Positions 42,151 to 51,806 of a DNA stretch of 64,000 nt are shown here, in pieces; position 1 is the first letter of the stretch; each line of letters opens with the position of its first letter. Made by a program: the position numbers and the translations under genes. The DNA is from Chryseobacterium daecheongense. Lineage in GTDB: Bacteria; Bacteroidota; Bacteroidia; Flavobacteriales; Weeksellaceae. The notes under the pieces are model-generated. The model made no database searches and was not told where the DNA came from. It saw only the letters and a list, made by a program, of their open reading frames with translations. The DNA lies in the NCBI RefSeq assembly GCF_003729955.1, contig NZ_RJTX01000001.1:434001-498000 (forward strand), written 5' to 3'.

Positions 42151-43314
42151 ATGAATTCCGAAAAAATTGAAATTTTTGATACGACGTTGCGAGATGGAGA
42201 GCAGGTCCCGGGTTGTAAGCTGAATACAGAACAAAAACTGATTATTGCAGAAAAACTGGATGAACTGGGCGTGGATGTTATTGAAGCCGGTTTTCCGATT
42301 TCAAGTCCCGGAGATTTTCATTCTGTTTCGGAAATTTCAAAATTGATCAAAAATGCTAAAGTCTGCGGATTGACGAGGGCCAATCAAAAAGATATTGATA
42401 CAGCGGCAGAAGCTTTAAAATTTGCCAAAAAACCAAGGATTCATACAGGAATCGGAACTTCGGATTCTCATATCAAATATAAATTCAATTCCAATAGGGA
42501 AGACATTATAGAACGGGCCGTTCAGGCGGTAAAATATGCTAAAACTTTTGTTGAGGACGTAGAATTTTATGCGGAAGATGCGGGAAGAACGGATAATGAT
42601 TACCTGGCAAGAGTTTGTGAAGCAGTGATCAAAGCCGGAGCAACGGTTCTTAACATTCCGGATACCACAGGATATTGCCTCCCTGAGGAATATGGAAAGA
42701 AAATCAAATACTTAAAGGAAAATGTTACAGGTATTGATAAGGCCATCTTATCCTGTCATTGTCATAACGATCTTGGGTTAGCCACTGCCAATTCCATTTC
42801 CGGAGTGATGAACGGAGCCAGACAAATTGAATGTACTATTAACGGATTAGGAGAGAGAGCAGGAAATACAGCCTTGGAAGAGGTTGTGATGATTATCAGA
42901 CAGCACAATCAATTACAATTATATACTGACATCAACACCAAAATGCTCAATTCCATGAGTGTTTTGGTGTCTGATCTGATGGGAATGCCCGTTCAGCCCA
43001 ACAAAGCTATTGTGGGCGCTAATGCATTTGCCCATAGTTCAGGAATCCATCAGGATGGAGTCATTAAAAACAGGGAAACTTATGAAATTATAGATCCTGA
43101 AGAAGTAGGCGTAAATGCTTCATCTATTATTCTTACCGCGAGAAGCGGACGTTCTGCATTAGCTTACAGGTTTAAGCATATTGGTTTTGATGTGACTAAA
43201 AATGAGCTTGACTTTTTATATCAGGAGTTTTTAAAAATTGCGGATATCAAAAAAGAAGTCAATAATGACGATTTAAGCGCAATTATTGAAAAAGTTACCA
43301 GAAAAATAGGATAG
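42151..43314 (+). CDS. leuA: 2-isopropylmalate synthase, short form
   Basis: Condenses acetyl-CoA with 2-oxoisovalerate, the committed step of leucine synthesis. The 387-residue product has the HMGL-like TIM barrel: [14 protein letters not shown] with the metal-binding Asp, [13 protein letters not shown] with the His ligands, and [17 protein letters not shown]. It continues through subdomains I and II ([18 protein letters not shown]) but ends at about residue 387 without the C-terminal regulatory domain that binds leucine in enzymes of 500 or more residues. Identity as leuA and not homocitrate or citramalate synthase rests mainly on the adjacent leuC, leuD and leuB. Confidence 0.9.
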   Translation: MNSEKIEIFDTTLRDGEQVPGCKLNTEQKLIIAEKLDELGVDVIEAGFPISSPGDFHSVSEISKLIKNAKVCGLTRANQKDIDTAAEALKFAKKPRIHTGIGTSDSHIKYKFNSNREDIIERAVQAVKYAKTFVEDVEFYAEDAGRTDNDYLARVCEAVIKAGATVLNIPDTTGYCLPEEYGKKIKYLKENVTGIDKAILSCHCHNDLGLATANSISGVMNGARQIECTINGLGERAGNTALEEVVMIIRQHNQLQLYTDINTKMLNSMSVLVSDLMGMPVQPNKAIVGANAFAHSSGIHQDGVIKNRETYEIIDPEEVGVNASSIILTARSGRSALAYRFKHIGFDVTKNELDFLYQEFLKIADIKKEVNNDDLSAIIEKVTRKIG

Positions 43315-43332
43315 GATTTAATATATATCTAA

Positions 43333-44715
43333 ATGAACAACGATAAAAAGACACTTTTTGATAAAGTCTGGGATGCCCATGTAGTGGAAGCTATTCCGGA
43401 TGGACCGCAAATTATATACATAGACCAACATTTAATCCATGAGGTAACGAGCCCACAGGCGTTTGCCGAACTGGAATCCAGAAATCTTGAAGTTTTCCGG
43501 CCGAAACAGATCGTTGCGACGGCAGACCACAATGTTCCGACTTGGGATCAGGATAAACCTATTCGCGATATATCTTCCAGAAATCAAGTAGAACAGCTAA
43601 CGGAAAATTGCAGGAAAAACAATATTGAACTTTTCGGATTGGGACATCCTTATCAGGGAATTGTTCATATTATTGCTCCGGAATTAGGAATTACACAGCC
43701 GGGAATGAGTATAGTTTGCGGAGACAGCCATACTTCCACACATGGTGCTTTTGGAGCCATTGCCTTTGGTATCGGTACCAGTCAGGTGGCACAGGTTTTT
43801 GCGAGCCAATGTTTGCTGCTGAACAAGCCAAAATCCATGAGAATAACGGTAAACGGAAAGCTGAACAAAAATGTTCAGCCTAAAGATGTCATTCTTTATA
43901 TCATTTCCAAAATCGGAACGGATGGTGGAACAGGATATTTCTGTGAATATGCAGGGAATGTTTTTGAAGAAATGTCCATGGAAGGAAGAATGACGGTCTG
44001 CAATATGAGCATCGAAATGGGAGCCAGAGGCGGAATGATTGCTCCGGATGAGACCACATTTGCATATCTTAAAGGAAAAACTTATGCTCCAAAAGGAGAA
44101 GAATGGGAAGAAAAATTAGAATACTGGAAATCTTTAAAGACGGATGAAGAAGCTGTTTTTCATAAAGAGTTTTCTTTTGATGCTTCTGAAATTTTTCCAA
44201 TGATCACTTATGGAACGAATCCGGGAATGGGGATTTCAATCCATGAGAATATTCCGGTTCCCCAAAGTGATTCTGAAGAAAAAGCCTTACAATATATGGG
44301 CTTGAAAGCAGGCCAGGCTCTTTCTGATATTCCGGTCAATTACGTATTTATAGGAAGCTGTACCAATGCCAGAATTGAAGACTTCCGTTCTGCAGCTCAA
44401 TATATTAAAGGAAAAAGAAAATCGGAACACGTTCATGCCTTGATTGTTCCCGGTTCTCAACAGGTAGTAAAACAGATTTATGAAGAAGGACTGGATACTA
44501 TTTTCCATGAAGCGGGCTTTCAGATCAGACAGCCAGGTTGTTCAGCTTGCTTAGCGATGAATGATGATAAAATTCCCGAAGGAGAATATTGTGTATCCAC
44601 TTCCAACAGGAATTTTGAAGGAAGACAGGGACAAGGTGCAAGAACAATCCTTGCAAGTCCATTAACAGCAGCAAAAGTTGCTATTGAAGGAAAAATTTCA
44701 GTGCTTGAAAACTAA
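43333..44715 (+). CDS. leuC: 3-isopropylmalate dehydratase, large subunit
   Basis: Aconitase-family [4Fe-4S] enzyme isomerising 2- to 3-isopropylmalate with LeuD. The 460-residue product has the early signature [15 protein letters not shown] and [14 protein letters not shown], the substrate region [20 protein letters not shown], and the three cluster cysteines: one in [13 protein letters not shown] and two in [13 protein letters not shown]. It lies 18 bases after leuA. The 100-base spacer to leuD contains an inverted repeat. Confidence 0.96.
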   Translation: MNNDKKTLFDKVWDAHVVEAIPDGPQIIYIDQHLIHEVTSPQAFAELESRNLEVFRPKQIVATADHNVPTWDQDKPIRDISSRNQVEQLTENCRKNNIELFGLGHPYQGIVHIIAPELGITQPGMSIVCGDSHTSTHGAFGAIAFGIGTSQVAQVFASQCLLLNKPKSMRITVNGKLNKNVQPKDVILYIISKIGTDGGTGYFCEYAGNVFEEMSMEGRMTVCNMSIEMGARGGMIAPDETTFAYLKGKTYAPKGEEWEEKLEYWKSLKTDEEAVFHKEFSFDASEIFPMITYGTNPGMGISIHENIPVPQSDSEEKALQYMGLKAGQALSDIPVNYVFIGSCTNARIEDFRSAAQYIKGKRKSEHVHALIVPGSQQVVKQIYEEGLDTIFHEAGFQIRQPGCSACLAMNDDKIPEGEYCVSTSNRNFEGRQGQGARTILASPLTAAKVAIEGKISVLEN

Positions 44716-44718
44716 GAA

Positions 44719-44800
44719 GGTGAATAGTCAAGGTCAAATATAAATTTTTACAGTTTCATTACTATTGACTTACGAAGTAAAATTCACCATTCACAATTAA
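44719..44800. repeat. Intra-operon inverted repeat, GTGAATAGTCAA family
   Basis: GGTGAATAGTCAA (44719-44731) and, inverted, TTGACT (44765-44770) with AATTCACC (44781-44788), followed by another CATTCAC (44789-44795), fill the leuC-leuD spacer. The pairing is interrupted but clear (GGTGAA with TTCACC, AGTCAA with TTGACT). Confidence 0.5.
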
Positions 44801-44815
44801 TAATATTTCTAGATA

Positions 44816-45412
44816 ATGCAAAAATTAGTCATTATAAAATCCCGTGCTATTCCTTTGCCGGTTGAGAATATAGATACAGACCAGATTATTCCGGCAAGAT
44901 TTTTAAAAAGTATTGATAAAAAAGGGTTTGGAAACCATCTTTTCAGAGATTGGAGATACAATGTTCACACCAATGAACCAAATCCTGATTTTGTTTTAAA
45001 CAATACCAAATATACCGGAGAAATTCTGGTGGCCGGAAATAATTTCGGATGTGGAAGCAGTAGGGAACATGCGGCATGGTCTTTGACGGATTATGGTTTC
45101 AAAGTAGTTGTTTCAAGCTTTTTCGCTGATATTTTTAAAGGGAATGCTTTAAACAACGGATTGTTACCTGTAAAAGTCTCTGAAGAGTTTTTAAAAGAGA
45201 TTCTGAAAGGTATTACGGACAATCCTGAAAATGAAATCATAGTGGATGTTGAAAAGCAGACCATTAGTTTTAATGAAAAGTCCGAAAATTTCGAACTCGA
45301 TTCATACAAAAAAATATGTCTGATGAACGGTTATGATGATATTGACTTTTTGATCAGTAAAAAACAGGCCATACAAGAATTTGAACTAAAAACACAAAAA
45401 GTATATGAATAA
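44816..45412 (+). CDS. leuD: 3-isopropylmalate dehydratase, small subunit
   Basis: Swivelling-domain partner of LeuC. The 198-residue product shows [38 protein letters not shown] (the substrate-binding S-R-E-H-A motif) and the segment [21 protein letters not shown]. All are canonical. Its 3' end overlaps leuB by eight bases, suggesting coupled translation of the last two leucine genes. Confidence 0.96.
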   Translation: MQKLVIIKSRAIPLPVENIDTDQIIPARFLKSIDKKGFGNHLFRDWRYNVHTNEPNPDFVLNNTKYTGEILVAGNNFGCGSSREHAAWSLTDYGFKVVVSSFFADIFKGNALNNGLLPVKVSEEFLKEILKGITDNPENEIIVDVEKQTISFNEKSENFELDSYKKICLMNGYDDIDFLISKKQAIQEFELKTQKVYE

Positions 45413-46529
45413 AAATCATTTTAAAATAGCAGTTCTTCCCGGAGACGGAATAGGACCGGAGGTAGTCCATGAAAGTATTAAAATTTTAGATGCTATTGCT
45501 GAATGTTTTGGCTATCAGTTCGAATTCAACTATGGTTTGATAGGAGCTGAAGCGATTTATAAAACAGGCCATCCTCTGCCTGATGAAACATTGGAAATAT
45601 GCAAAAAATCGGATGCCGTACTTTTCGGGGCTATTGGCGATCCTACTTTTGACAATAATCCGGATGCAAAGGTAAGACCGGAACAGGGATTATTGAAGCT
45701 TCGGAAAGAACTGGGCCTTTTTGCCAATATCAGACCTTTGAAAACCTATTCTTCTTTAATTGAAAAAAGCCCGTTGAAAAAAGAAATTATTGAAGGAACC
45801 GATATTCAGATTTTCAGAGAATTGGTGAGTGGAATTTATTTTGGGGAAAAATTTACAGATGAAGACGGTCAATATGCTTATGATAATTGCAAATATACCC
45901 GGGAAGAGATTATTCCCATTGTACATATGGCTTTTCAGGAAGCGCAGAAACGCAGAAAAAAATTAACACTGATTGATAAAGCGAATGTCTTGGATACTTC
46001 AAGATTGTGGAGAAAAATCTGTAAAGAAATTGCAGCAGAATATCCGGATGTCACTCTTGATTTTATGTTTGTAGATAATGCAGCTATGCAGCTGATCCTT
46101 AATCCAAAACAATTTGACGTGATCGTTACTGAAAATATGTTTGGAGATATTATTTCTGATGAAGCCAGTGTAATAGGAGGTTCTATTGGTTTATTGCCTT
46201 CTGCATCCATTGGAGAAAAGAATGCTTTGTTTGAGCCTATCCATGGTTCATATCCGCAAGCAAAAGGAAAAGGAATCGCCAATCCGGTCGCTTCTATTTT
46301 AAGTACGGCCATGATGCTTGATTATCTTCATTTGGGTCACGCCGCCAATAAATTAAGAGAAGCAGTAGAACACGCTATTGAAAATAAATACGTAACTATT
46401 GATCTTCATGCGGATCAGCATTATTCAACCAGTGAAGTAGGGAGCTTCATTGCCGATTACATCAAATATTCCGAAAAATCTTATTACAATTTTGAAAATG
46501 TAAAAATTGGGAAGTCAACAATAGTCTAA
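45405..46529 (+). CDS. leuB: 3-isopropylmalate dehydrogenase
   Basis: NAD-dependent oxidative decarboxylase giving 2-oxoisocaproate, the last dedicated leucine step before transamination. The 374-residue product has [40 protein letters not shown], the substrate arginines in [13 protein letters not shown], and the NAD motif in [24 protein letters not shown] followed by [20 protein letters not shown]. It is the last gene of the operon, with an inverted repeat and then a terminator following. Confidence 0.97.
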   Translation: MNKNHFKIAVLPGDGIGPEVVHESIKILDAIAECFGYQFEFNYGLIGAEAIYKTGHPLPDETLEICKKSDAVLFGAIGDPTFDNNPDAKVRPEQGLLKLRKELGLFANIRPLKTYSSLIEKSPLKKEIIEGTDIQIFRELVSGIYFGEKFTDEDGQYAYDNCKYTREEIIPIVHMAFQEAQKRRKKLTLIDKANVLDTSRLWRKICKEIAAEYPDVTLDFMFVDNAAMQLILNPKQFDVIVTENMFGDIISDEASVIGGSIGLLPSASIGEKNALFEPIHGSYPQAKGKGIANPVASILSTAMMLDYLHLGHAANKLREAVEHAIENKYVTIDLHADQHYSTSEVGSFIADYIKYSEKSYYNFENVKIGKSTIV

Positions 46530-46531
46530 GA

Positions 46532-46611
46532 CAATTGTGAATTTTGCTTCGCGGTCAATAGGTAATTTTTAAAGTCCATAAAAATATATCAGCGAAGCAA
46601 GTTCATAATTG
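46532..46611. repeat. Inverted repeat after leuB
   Basis: CAATTGTGAATTTTGCTTCGC (21 bases, 46532-46552; shown here only as reference to positions) pairs with GCGAAGCAAGTTCATAATTG (46592-46611) with two mismatches and one bulge across a 39-base loop. It lies between the leuB stop and the terminator. The GTGAAT core links it loosely to the leuC-leuD spacer element. Confidence 0.55.
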
Positions 46612-46624
46612 ATTATTCATAATA

Positions 46625-46654
46625 AAAAATCCATCTTGTGAAAGATGGATTTTT
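46625..46654. terminator. Bidirectional terminator after leuB
   Basis: AAAAATCCATCTT pairs with AAGATGGATTTTT around loop GTGA, between the plus-strand leu operon and converging minus-strand genes. Confidence 0.85.
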
Positions 46655-46657
46655 ATT

Positions 46658-46843
46658 TTATTTTCCAGTATTATCTGTTTTGCCGGATTTATTTTTTGAA
46701 GATTTTTGAACATCTTCTTTATCAATATCCGGAGGATTGGTCTTTTTGGAAGAAGCAGGAATATTCGGGAAATCCTGGTTTTGCTTTTTTGTTTCCGCAC
46801 TGTTGGCAGAGTCCTTCTGTTTTTGAGTTCCTTTTGAATCCAT
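46658..46843 (-). CDS. Small disordered hydrophilic protein, 61 residues
   Basis: The product (MDSKGTQKQKDSANSAETKK at its start) consists almost wholly of Lys, Asp, Ser, Asn, Gln and Pro, with no hydrophobic stretch; intrinsic disorder is likely. I recognise no family. It begins 12 bases after the stop of the DUF4230 gene on the same strand and ends just before a bidirectional terminator, which supports a real last gene of that unit. Low sequence complexity means a chance reading frame cannot be excluded. Confidence 0.5.
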   Translation of the reverse strand: MDSKGTQKQKDSANSAETKKQNQDFPNIPASSKKTNPPDIDKEDVQKSSKNKSGKTDNTGK

Positions 46844-46855
46844 AGCTTTATATTT

Positions 46856-47461
46856 TTAGAGTCCTAAAATACCGAGCTTGCCGGTTTTATCTTCTATGGT
46901 ATAATTCAAAGCCTTTGCCAAAACGAAAATATTATTGAGATTTTCCATTAATTGTTGGCGCCCCTCATTTCTCAGCTTATTCTGGTCAATAGATTTTATG
47001 GCTGTTTCCTTAGCTTTCTGAGTTACATTTTTGATGTCTTTTTCAGAAACCCTGTTGAAAAAGGAATCGTCCAGCGATTGGATTTCCACGCTTGGTGTAA
47101 TTCTTATATCTGCATCAGGTAATTCTGTAATGATCAGCTTTTTGTTAATGGAATCCACTTCCATTTTCATTTTATTAAGATCATAAGAAACCTGCGCATT
47201 GGTTCTGGTATAGGTGATGATGCTATTACTTGTCATTTCGTTTCCGAAAAATTCATAGCTCATCTTTGTTTTTTGCATACTGGAAATATTCTGCTCCAAC
47301 ACCACCATTTTATTCATTTTGGAAATCTGGTTGGTCAGAATATAATAATCTGATTTCTCCGTTTTACCGCCAAAATTAAAACATGATTTTAAACCAAAAA
47401 ACAGGAGCAACATGACGAGAACTCCTGCTATAAATGATAGGATTATCTTATAATTTCTCAA
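46856..47461 (-). CDS. DUF4230 domain protein
   Basis: A 201-residue membrane-anchored protein. One N-terminal transmembrane helix (IILSFIAGVLVMLLLFFGL, about residues 6-24) is followed by a soluble domain. Its features (MNKMVVLEQNISSMQKTKM, then VSYDLNKMKMEVDSINKKLIITELPDADI) match DUF4230, where a beta-hairpin with the I-x-x-P-x-x-x-I pattern precedes a helical C-terminus. The function is unknown. It lies two bases after the thioredoxin-like gene and 12 bases before the small disordered protein, so the three may be co-transcribed with the MazG-like gene upstream. Confidence 0.8.
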   Translation of the reverse strand: MRNYKIILSFIAGVLVMLLLFFGLKSCFNFGGKTEKSDYYILTNQISKMNKMVVLEQNISSMQKTKMSYEFFGNEMTSNSIITYTRTNAQVSYDLNKMKMEVDSINKKLIITELPDADIRITPSVEIQSLDDSFFNRVSEKDIKNVTQKAKETAIKSIDQNKLRNEGRQQLMENLNNIFVLAKALNYTIEDKTGKLGILGL

Positions 47462-47463
47462 AT

Positions 47464-48030
47464 CTATTTATTAAATATTTCTTTAATTACAGATTGGTCA
47501 TCTTTTTTCAGGATATCCACCAAGTCTCTTTCAATGTATCCTGTTGTAGGCATTTCAATAATTCTTCCGATTTCCTTACCATATTTTTCAACAATGATCG
47601 TAGGAACTTTCTGAATGTTATATCTTCCTTCGTCCCCGGTTGGAGACTCTTTTTTACGGTTAACCGCTATAATGGTTAATTTATTGTCCGGATACTTTAA
47701 TTCTTCTAAAATCTTCATTAATCTTGGAAAATCCCTGTGACTGTCTTCACACCAGGTTCCCATAAATACAATAAGATTATATGAATTGATTTTATCTTTT
47801 TTAAGCTGATCTATTGCTTTTTGATCCAATGCATATTCATCATGCTCTTTCACATACCAATCTGCGTAAGGAGCTTTTAAAAACTGCTCTTTCAGTTGAT
47901 GTCCCAAAAGCATTTTACCATCACTTTGGGTTTCAACTTCGCGGTTTACCACCACTTTTTGTGCATTGAACTGCTGAGCCGTTAAAGCCAGGCTGGAAAT
48001 GACAACAATATTCGTAATAAATTTTTTCAT
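47464..48030 (-). CDS. Thioredoxin-like protein with single-cysteine WCEDS motif
   Basis: A 188-residue exported protein: signal peptide about residues 1-24 (MKKFITNIVVISSLALTAQQ), then a helical insert and a thioredoxin fold beginning at YNLIVFMGTWCEDSHRDFP. The active site is W93-C94-E95-D96-S97, so the resolving cysteine of the usual C-x-x-C is Ser; the cis-proline loop is KVPTIIV. Reversible disulfide reduction is therefore unlikely; a chaperone, sensor or peroxidase-like role is possible. The ATG at 48030 follows the upstream stop by one base; an in-frame TTG at 48042 lies within that gene. Confidence 0.8.
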   Translation of the reverse strand: MKKFITNIVVISSLALTAQQFNAQKVVVNREVETQSDGKMLLGHQLKEQFLKAPYADWYVKEHDEYALDQKAIDQLKKDKINSYNLIVFMGTWCEDSHRDFPRLMKILEELKYPDNKLTIIAVNRKKESPTGDEGRYNIQKVPTIIVEKYGKEIGRIIEMPTTGYIERDLVDILKKDDQSVIKEIFNK

Positions 48031-48031
48031 A

Positions 48032-48499
48032 CTATTTTTCAATAATTGTTTTTAAATCGGCAGGAGAGTAGTATTTGTTCTTCAAAACCTTGTGATCAGC
48101 TTGTCTGTATACATTATACTTTTCCCCGGATTTTTCATAAAACGATTCTACTTCTTTTTCTTTATAAAATTCTACCGTTTCCTTAGCCTGTTCTTCATTA
48201 TCGCAAGCTTTAGACATATTGGAACGCTGAACTTCGTTGAATAGCTCTACAAATTTGTTGCCAAGTCCGAATTCAAGCACCGCGCCGCTCAAAACATACT
48301 GAAGATCACAAAGTGCATCGGCAATCTCTATGATGTCTTTATCTTCAATCGCTTTTTTTAATTCGTTTAATTCTTCTTGTAAAAGTTCCACTCTCAGGTT
48401 GCATCTTTCCTGAGATGGGATTTGTGGTGTCTCTAAAATAGGGGCTTTAAAAGTAGTATGGAATTCTGCTACTTGGTTCAGGCTGTCAATTTTATCCAT
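48032..48499 (-). CDS. MazG/PRA-PH-like NTP pyrophosphohydrolase
   Basis: A 155-residue all-alpha pyrophosphohydrolase-like protein. The metal-binding pattern of the superfamily is present: LLQEELNELKKAIEDKD supplies E-x-x-E and IIEIADALCDLQYVLSG supplies E-x-x-D. The C-terminal part (FNEVQRSNMSKACDNEEQA) resembles phage and bacterial HisE-like nucleotide hydrolases. Sanitising modified nucleoside triphosphates is a plausible role. The start at 48499 (MDKIDSLNQVAEFHTTF) is placed by a -7 box at 48518-48525; the longer upstream reading frame would begin before the promoter. Confidence 0.8.
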   Translation of the reverse strand: MDKIDSLNQVAEFHTTFKAPILETPQIPSQERCNLRVELLQEELNELKKAIEDKDIIEIADALCDLQYVLSGAVLEFGLGNKFVELFNEVQRSNMSKACDNEEQAKETVEFYKEKEVESFYEKSGEKYNVYRQADHKVLKNKYYSPADLKTIIEK

Positions 48500-48517
48500 G
48501 AAATTTTTATTTAAAGG

Positions 48518-48525
48518 CAAATATA
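48518..48525 (-). promoter_or_regulatory. -7 element of the MazG-like gene
   Basis: On the minus strand TATATTTG is an exact match 18 bases before the ATG at 48499. Confidence 0.5.
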
Positions 48526-48619
48526 ATGATTGATGATAAATTTTGTACAATGTACTGTGTAAAATGTATTCATGATTTTTCAGGTAAAATATTAGACTCA
48601 ATTATTACCCATTACTCAT

Positions 48620-48649
48620 AAAAAAGACTGCCCATTACGGACAGCCTTT
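48620..48649 (-). terminator. Terminator after the T9SS metalloprotease gene
   Basis: AAAGACTGCCC pairs with GGACAGCCTTT (two mismatches), with a T run in the minus direction. It lies 23 bases after the gene. Confidence 0.5.
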
Positions 48650-48672
48650 ACATAGTTTAATTTTAGAAATGA

Positions 48673-51603
48673 TTAATTTTTAATAAATCGTTTTGTGTTT
48701 TCACCTATCTGGATCATATAAGCACCTTTGATAAGATTGCTTACATTTACGGATCCTCTTTCAAGTTTCCCTGAGTTAATTAGTTTTCCACCCATATCGA
48801 AAATCTTATATTCTTCAGCATTTGTATTTGATATATGAAGAATATCTCTTGCAGGGTTTGGATATAGTTTAATATCTGTAATTAAATTTCTTGGATCAGA
48901 AACATCTGTTCCTTTGCCTGAAGAAACTATATTAAGGGTGTAATCTTCCACCTGACCATACGTATACGTTCCGCAAGATGAAGTAGGAGCACTGCTGTAT
49001 TTCATCATTACTCTCATTCTTGTGGTACCTACCGTTGCTGTTGCAGGGATAGTAATGCTTCCTGTTGCAGGTGTTGTGGTAGATCCGGCCTTAGTCCATG
49101 CTAATTCTCCACTGTCTGTGAAGTCTCCATCTCCGTTATAATCAATATAAACGGAATAAGCCTCGCTATAAACGGTAGAAGTCCAGGTAGGAGTCACAGA
49201 AATGGTATATGCCGATCCTCTGGTTACGTTAGTGGAAACTGAAGTAAAGTCTTCATATCCTGCAGTTCCGGTAGAAGAATTGTTGATGGTTCCGAATTTC
49301 ACATTACCGATTCTTTCATCTGCTGTATTAGTTGCCGCAGCAGAGCAATAGGTCACCGTAGTTCCGGCAAGTGTGGTAACATTTACTGAGTTACTTGCTG
49401 TAGAAACATTTCCAGCTGCGTCTTTTGCTTTAACGGTAAAAGTGTAGGTAGTTGAGGGGGTTAAGCTAGTTACAGTATAAGAAGTAGAAGCTGTAGAACC
49501 TATTAATGAAGCACCTTGGTACACATCATAACCTGTTACGCCTACATTATCCGTAGCTCCGCTCCAAGAAAGGTTGGTGCTTGTAGAAGTTGTTCCCGAA
49601 GCTGTAAGAGTAGGAGCCGTAGGAGCAACTGTATCTGTGCCTGAACCTGCATTTACGGTAATATTAGCATTATTTACATCAAAGAAAATATGATTGGATC
49701 CTTTTACCATGATTCTTCCTGTTGTAGTAGAAACATTTGGAATAGTCACGGCCTGAGTTCCGTCATTAGGTGTTCCTGCTAATAAGGTAGTCCAGGTGTT
49801 TCCGCTGTCTGTAGACCAAAGAATATCTACATTGGCTGCATTCACACCATTTGCTGTAGTTCCTGCTACATTCCAGGTAACTGTTTGTGAAGTTCCGCCA
49901 GTATATGTTGTTGCTGAGTTTTGTGAGCTTACGCTGAAAGGTCCCGCAGTCCCGTTTACAGTGATCACTGCATCATCTGAATTGTTTCCAGAACCTCCGG
50001 CTCTGTTATCGCGAACAGTAAATCTGAAGTTTAACGTTCTTGCTACATTGGATAAGGCTTCTACGGTGATTTCCGAACCGGCTGTTGTTGTAGCACCCGC
50101 TAAAACCGAAGCCATTCTTGGGAAATATCTTGTTGGAGATGTAGTTGGAGTCCATGATCTGAAAGTAGGTCCGGAAGCTTTGGTAGCACTTGCCGCAGAG
50201 CTGGCTCCTGTTTGGGAAGAAGAAGCGTTATCCATCTGCTCCCAGATATAGGTTAAAGAATCTCCATTAGCATCTGTTCCTGTTCCCGTCAGCATAAATG
50301 GAGTTCCTTTCGGAATAGTATAATCTAGTCCTGCATTTGCTGTTGGAATTGAGTTTCCTGTAGCAGTGTTTACAGAACATGTTTTAGCTTTAATATTATT
50401 GGTGATCTGCTGAATACTTACTGCATGGAAGAACGCATCTGAGTGAGGCTGAATATCCTGGCTTGTAATTCCCGCATATCCCATGATCGTGGATCCGGAA
50501 CCTGGTTCCATATTTACACCTGTACCTTCATTATTCATTGAGAATGTATGATTTCCTCCGAATTGGTGCCCCATTTCGTGAGCTACATAATCAATATCAA
50601 AATTATCTCCTGAAGGAATGGCATCCGCCGGTGAAGTATAACCGCTTCCTTTTGAACCATTGGTGCAGATACAGCCTATACAGCCTGCATTTCCACCACC
50701 ACCAGAAGCTCCGAACAGGTGACCTATATCATAATTGGCTTCTCCGATAACCGAAGTCAAGGTAGATTGAAGCTGGGAATTCCAGTTACTCATACTCGAA
50801 GCCGGGGAATATGGATCTGTTGATGCGTTGGTATAGATGACAGCATCATTATTGGCGATAAGAACCATTCTGGAAGCGAAATCTTTTTCAAATACACCGT
50901 TCACACGGGTCATTGTATTATTCATTGCCGCTAATGCCTGTGCTTTGGTTCCGCCAAAATAGGTAGCATATTCACCTGTACAGGAAAGTGCTAATCTGAA
51001 AGTTCTTAATAAAGCATCATCTGCATTAGGTCTTGCCATAATGTTACTGTTAGTTACTCCTTTTTGGGCAACATCAATAACTGTACATTCAAATTTGTTA
51101 AGATTATCTTTTTTATCTGATTTTTTATAGACCACATAAGATGACAAATCTTTAGTATATGGTTCGATAAAAACAGCAGATTTATCTCCGTAGATCTCCA
51201 TAGAAGAAAGTCCTAATGGTGAAATACTGAAATAAATAGTAGAATTGGAATTTTCCAGACCTTCACCTACATAAGATTTGATGTCCGGATATTTGGCAGC
51301 CAGTTCAGGTTCGAAATTGGAATTTTCTCGTACTTTAAAGTTTTCCATTCTTCCTTCTGAATTCGGGAAAGAAATAATAATTTCTGATTTTTCCCCTGCT
51401 GCTAATCTTTTAGGCGCTCTGGCGAGAGCATTTTTCAATCCGTTAAAATCAAGTTTGTAGATTTTAGGATCATTGATGTTGGTTTTGTTTTCAAAGATTT
51501 CTGAAGATGTTTTTTGGGTACCTTCAGACCAAAGACGATCTGTCTGCGCGAATGAAATGCCTGTAATCAACAGCATTCCAATCATGGATAATTGTTTTTT
51601 CAT
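48673..51603 (-). CDS. T9SS-secreted reprolysin-type metalloprotease with Fn3 and GEVED domains
   Basis: A 976-residue secreted protease. The signal peptide is about residues 1-20 (MKKQLSMIGMLLITGISFAQ), followed by a propeptide-like region. The metzincin zinc motif HEMGHQFGGNH begins at His342, with the Met-turn in STIMGYAGI. Downstream are cadherin/Ig-like segments, a fibronectin type III domain (APTAPTLTASGTTSTSTNLS onward), a GEVED domain (VYIDYNGDGDFTDSGELAW) and a type A T9SS sorting domain (LYPNPARDILHIS). The upstream in-frame start at 51663 is rejected because the promoter lies at 51631-51664. Confidence 0.93.
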   Translation of the reverse strand: MKKQLSMIGMLLITGISFAQTDRLWSEGTQKTSSEIFENKTNINDPKIYKLDFNGLKNALARAPKRLAAGEKSEIIISFPNSEGRMENFKVRENSNFEPELAAKYPDIKSYVGEGLENSNSTIYFSISPLGLSSMEIYGDKSAVFIEPYTKDLSSYVVYKKSDKKDNLNKFECTVIDVAQKGVTNSNIMARPNADDALLRTFRLALSCTGEYATYFGGTKAQALAAMNNTMTRVNGVFEKDFASRMVLIANNDAVIYTNASTDPYSPASSMSNWNSQLQSTLTSVIGEANYDIGHLFGASGGGGNAGCIGCICTNGSKGSGYTSPADAIPSGDNFDIDYVAHEMGHQFGGNHTFSMNNEGTGVNMEPGSGSTIMGYAGITSQDIQPHSDAFFHAVSIQQITNNIKAKTCSVNTATGNSIPTANAGLDYTIPKGTPFMLTGTGTDANGDSLTYIWEQMDNASSSQTGASSAASATKASGPTFRSWTPTTSPTRYFPRMASVLAGATTTAGSEITVEALSNVARTLNFRFTVRDNRAGGSGNNSDDAVITVNGTAGPFSVSSQNSATTYTGGTSQTVTWNVAGTTANGVNAANVDILWSTDSGNTWTTLLAGTPNDGTQAVTIPNVSTTTGRIMVKGSNHIFFDVNNANITVNAGSGTDTVAPTAPTLTASGTTSTSTNLSWSGATDNVGVTGYDVYQGASLIGSTASTSYTVTSLTPSTTYTFTVKAKDAAGNVSTASNSVNVTTLAGTTVTYCSAAATNTADERIGNVKFGTINNSSTGTAGYEDFTSVSTNVTRGSAYTISVTPTWTSTVYSEAYSVYIDYNGDGDFTDSGELAWTKAGSTTTPATGSITIPATATVGTTRMRVMMKYSSAPTSSCGTYTYGQVEDYTLNIVSSGKGTDVSDPRNLITDIKLYPNPARDILHISNTNAEEYKIFDMGGKLINSGKLERGSVNVSNLIKGAYMIQIGENTKRFIKN

Positions 51604-51630
51604 ATAAATAATGGTTTGATTATGGAATAT

Positions 51631-51664
51631 CAAAGCTAACAAAAAATGTATAACGAAAAACAAA
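51631..51664 (-). promoter_or_regulatory. Promoter of the T9SS metalloprotease gene
   Basis: On the minus strand TTTG (51661-51664), a 22-base spacer and TAGCTTTG (51631-51638) are exact matches, 27 bases before the ATG at 51603. Confidence 0.6.
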
Positions 51665-51740
51665 ATTTTTTAAGAAAAATTTAGATAATTCATCTAAAAT
51701 AGTATGCAATACATTGAATAATACATAAAAGCTATTGTAT

Positions 51741-51780
51741 CAAAAAAAGAAAATAGCATACGCAAAATACGTATGCTATT
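51741..51780 (-). terminator. Terminator after the DinB gene
   Basis: A perfect 11-bp stem, AATAGCATACG / CGTATGCTATT with loop CAAAATA, is followed in the minus direction by a T-rich tract. It lies 26 bases after the DinB gene. Confidence 0.8.
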
Positions 51781-51806
51781 ATTGATTTGAAAAATAATTC
51801 TAAAAA

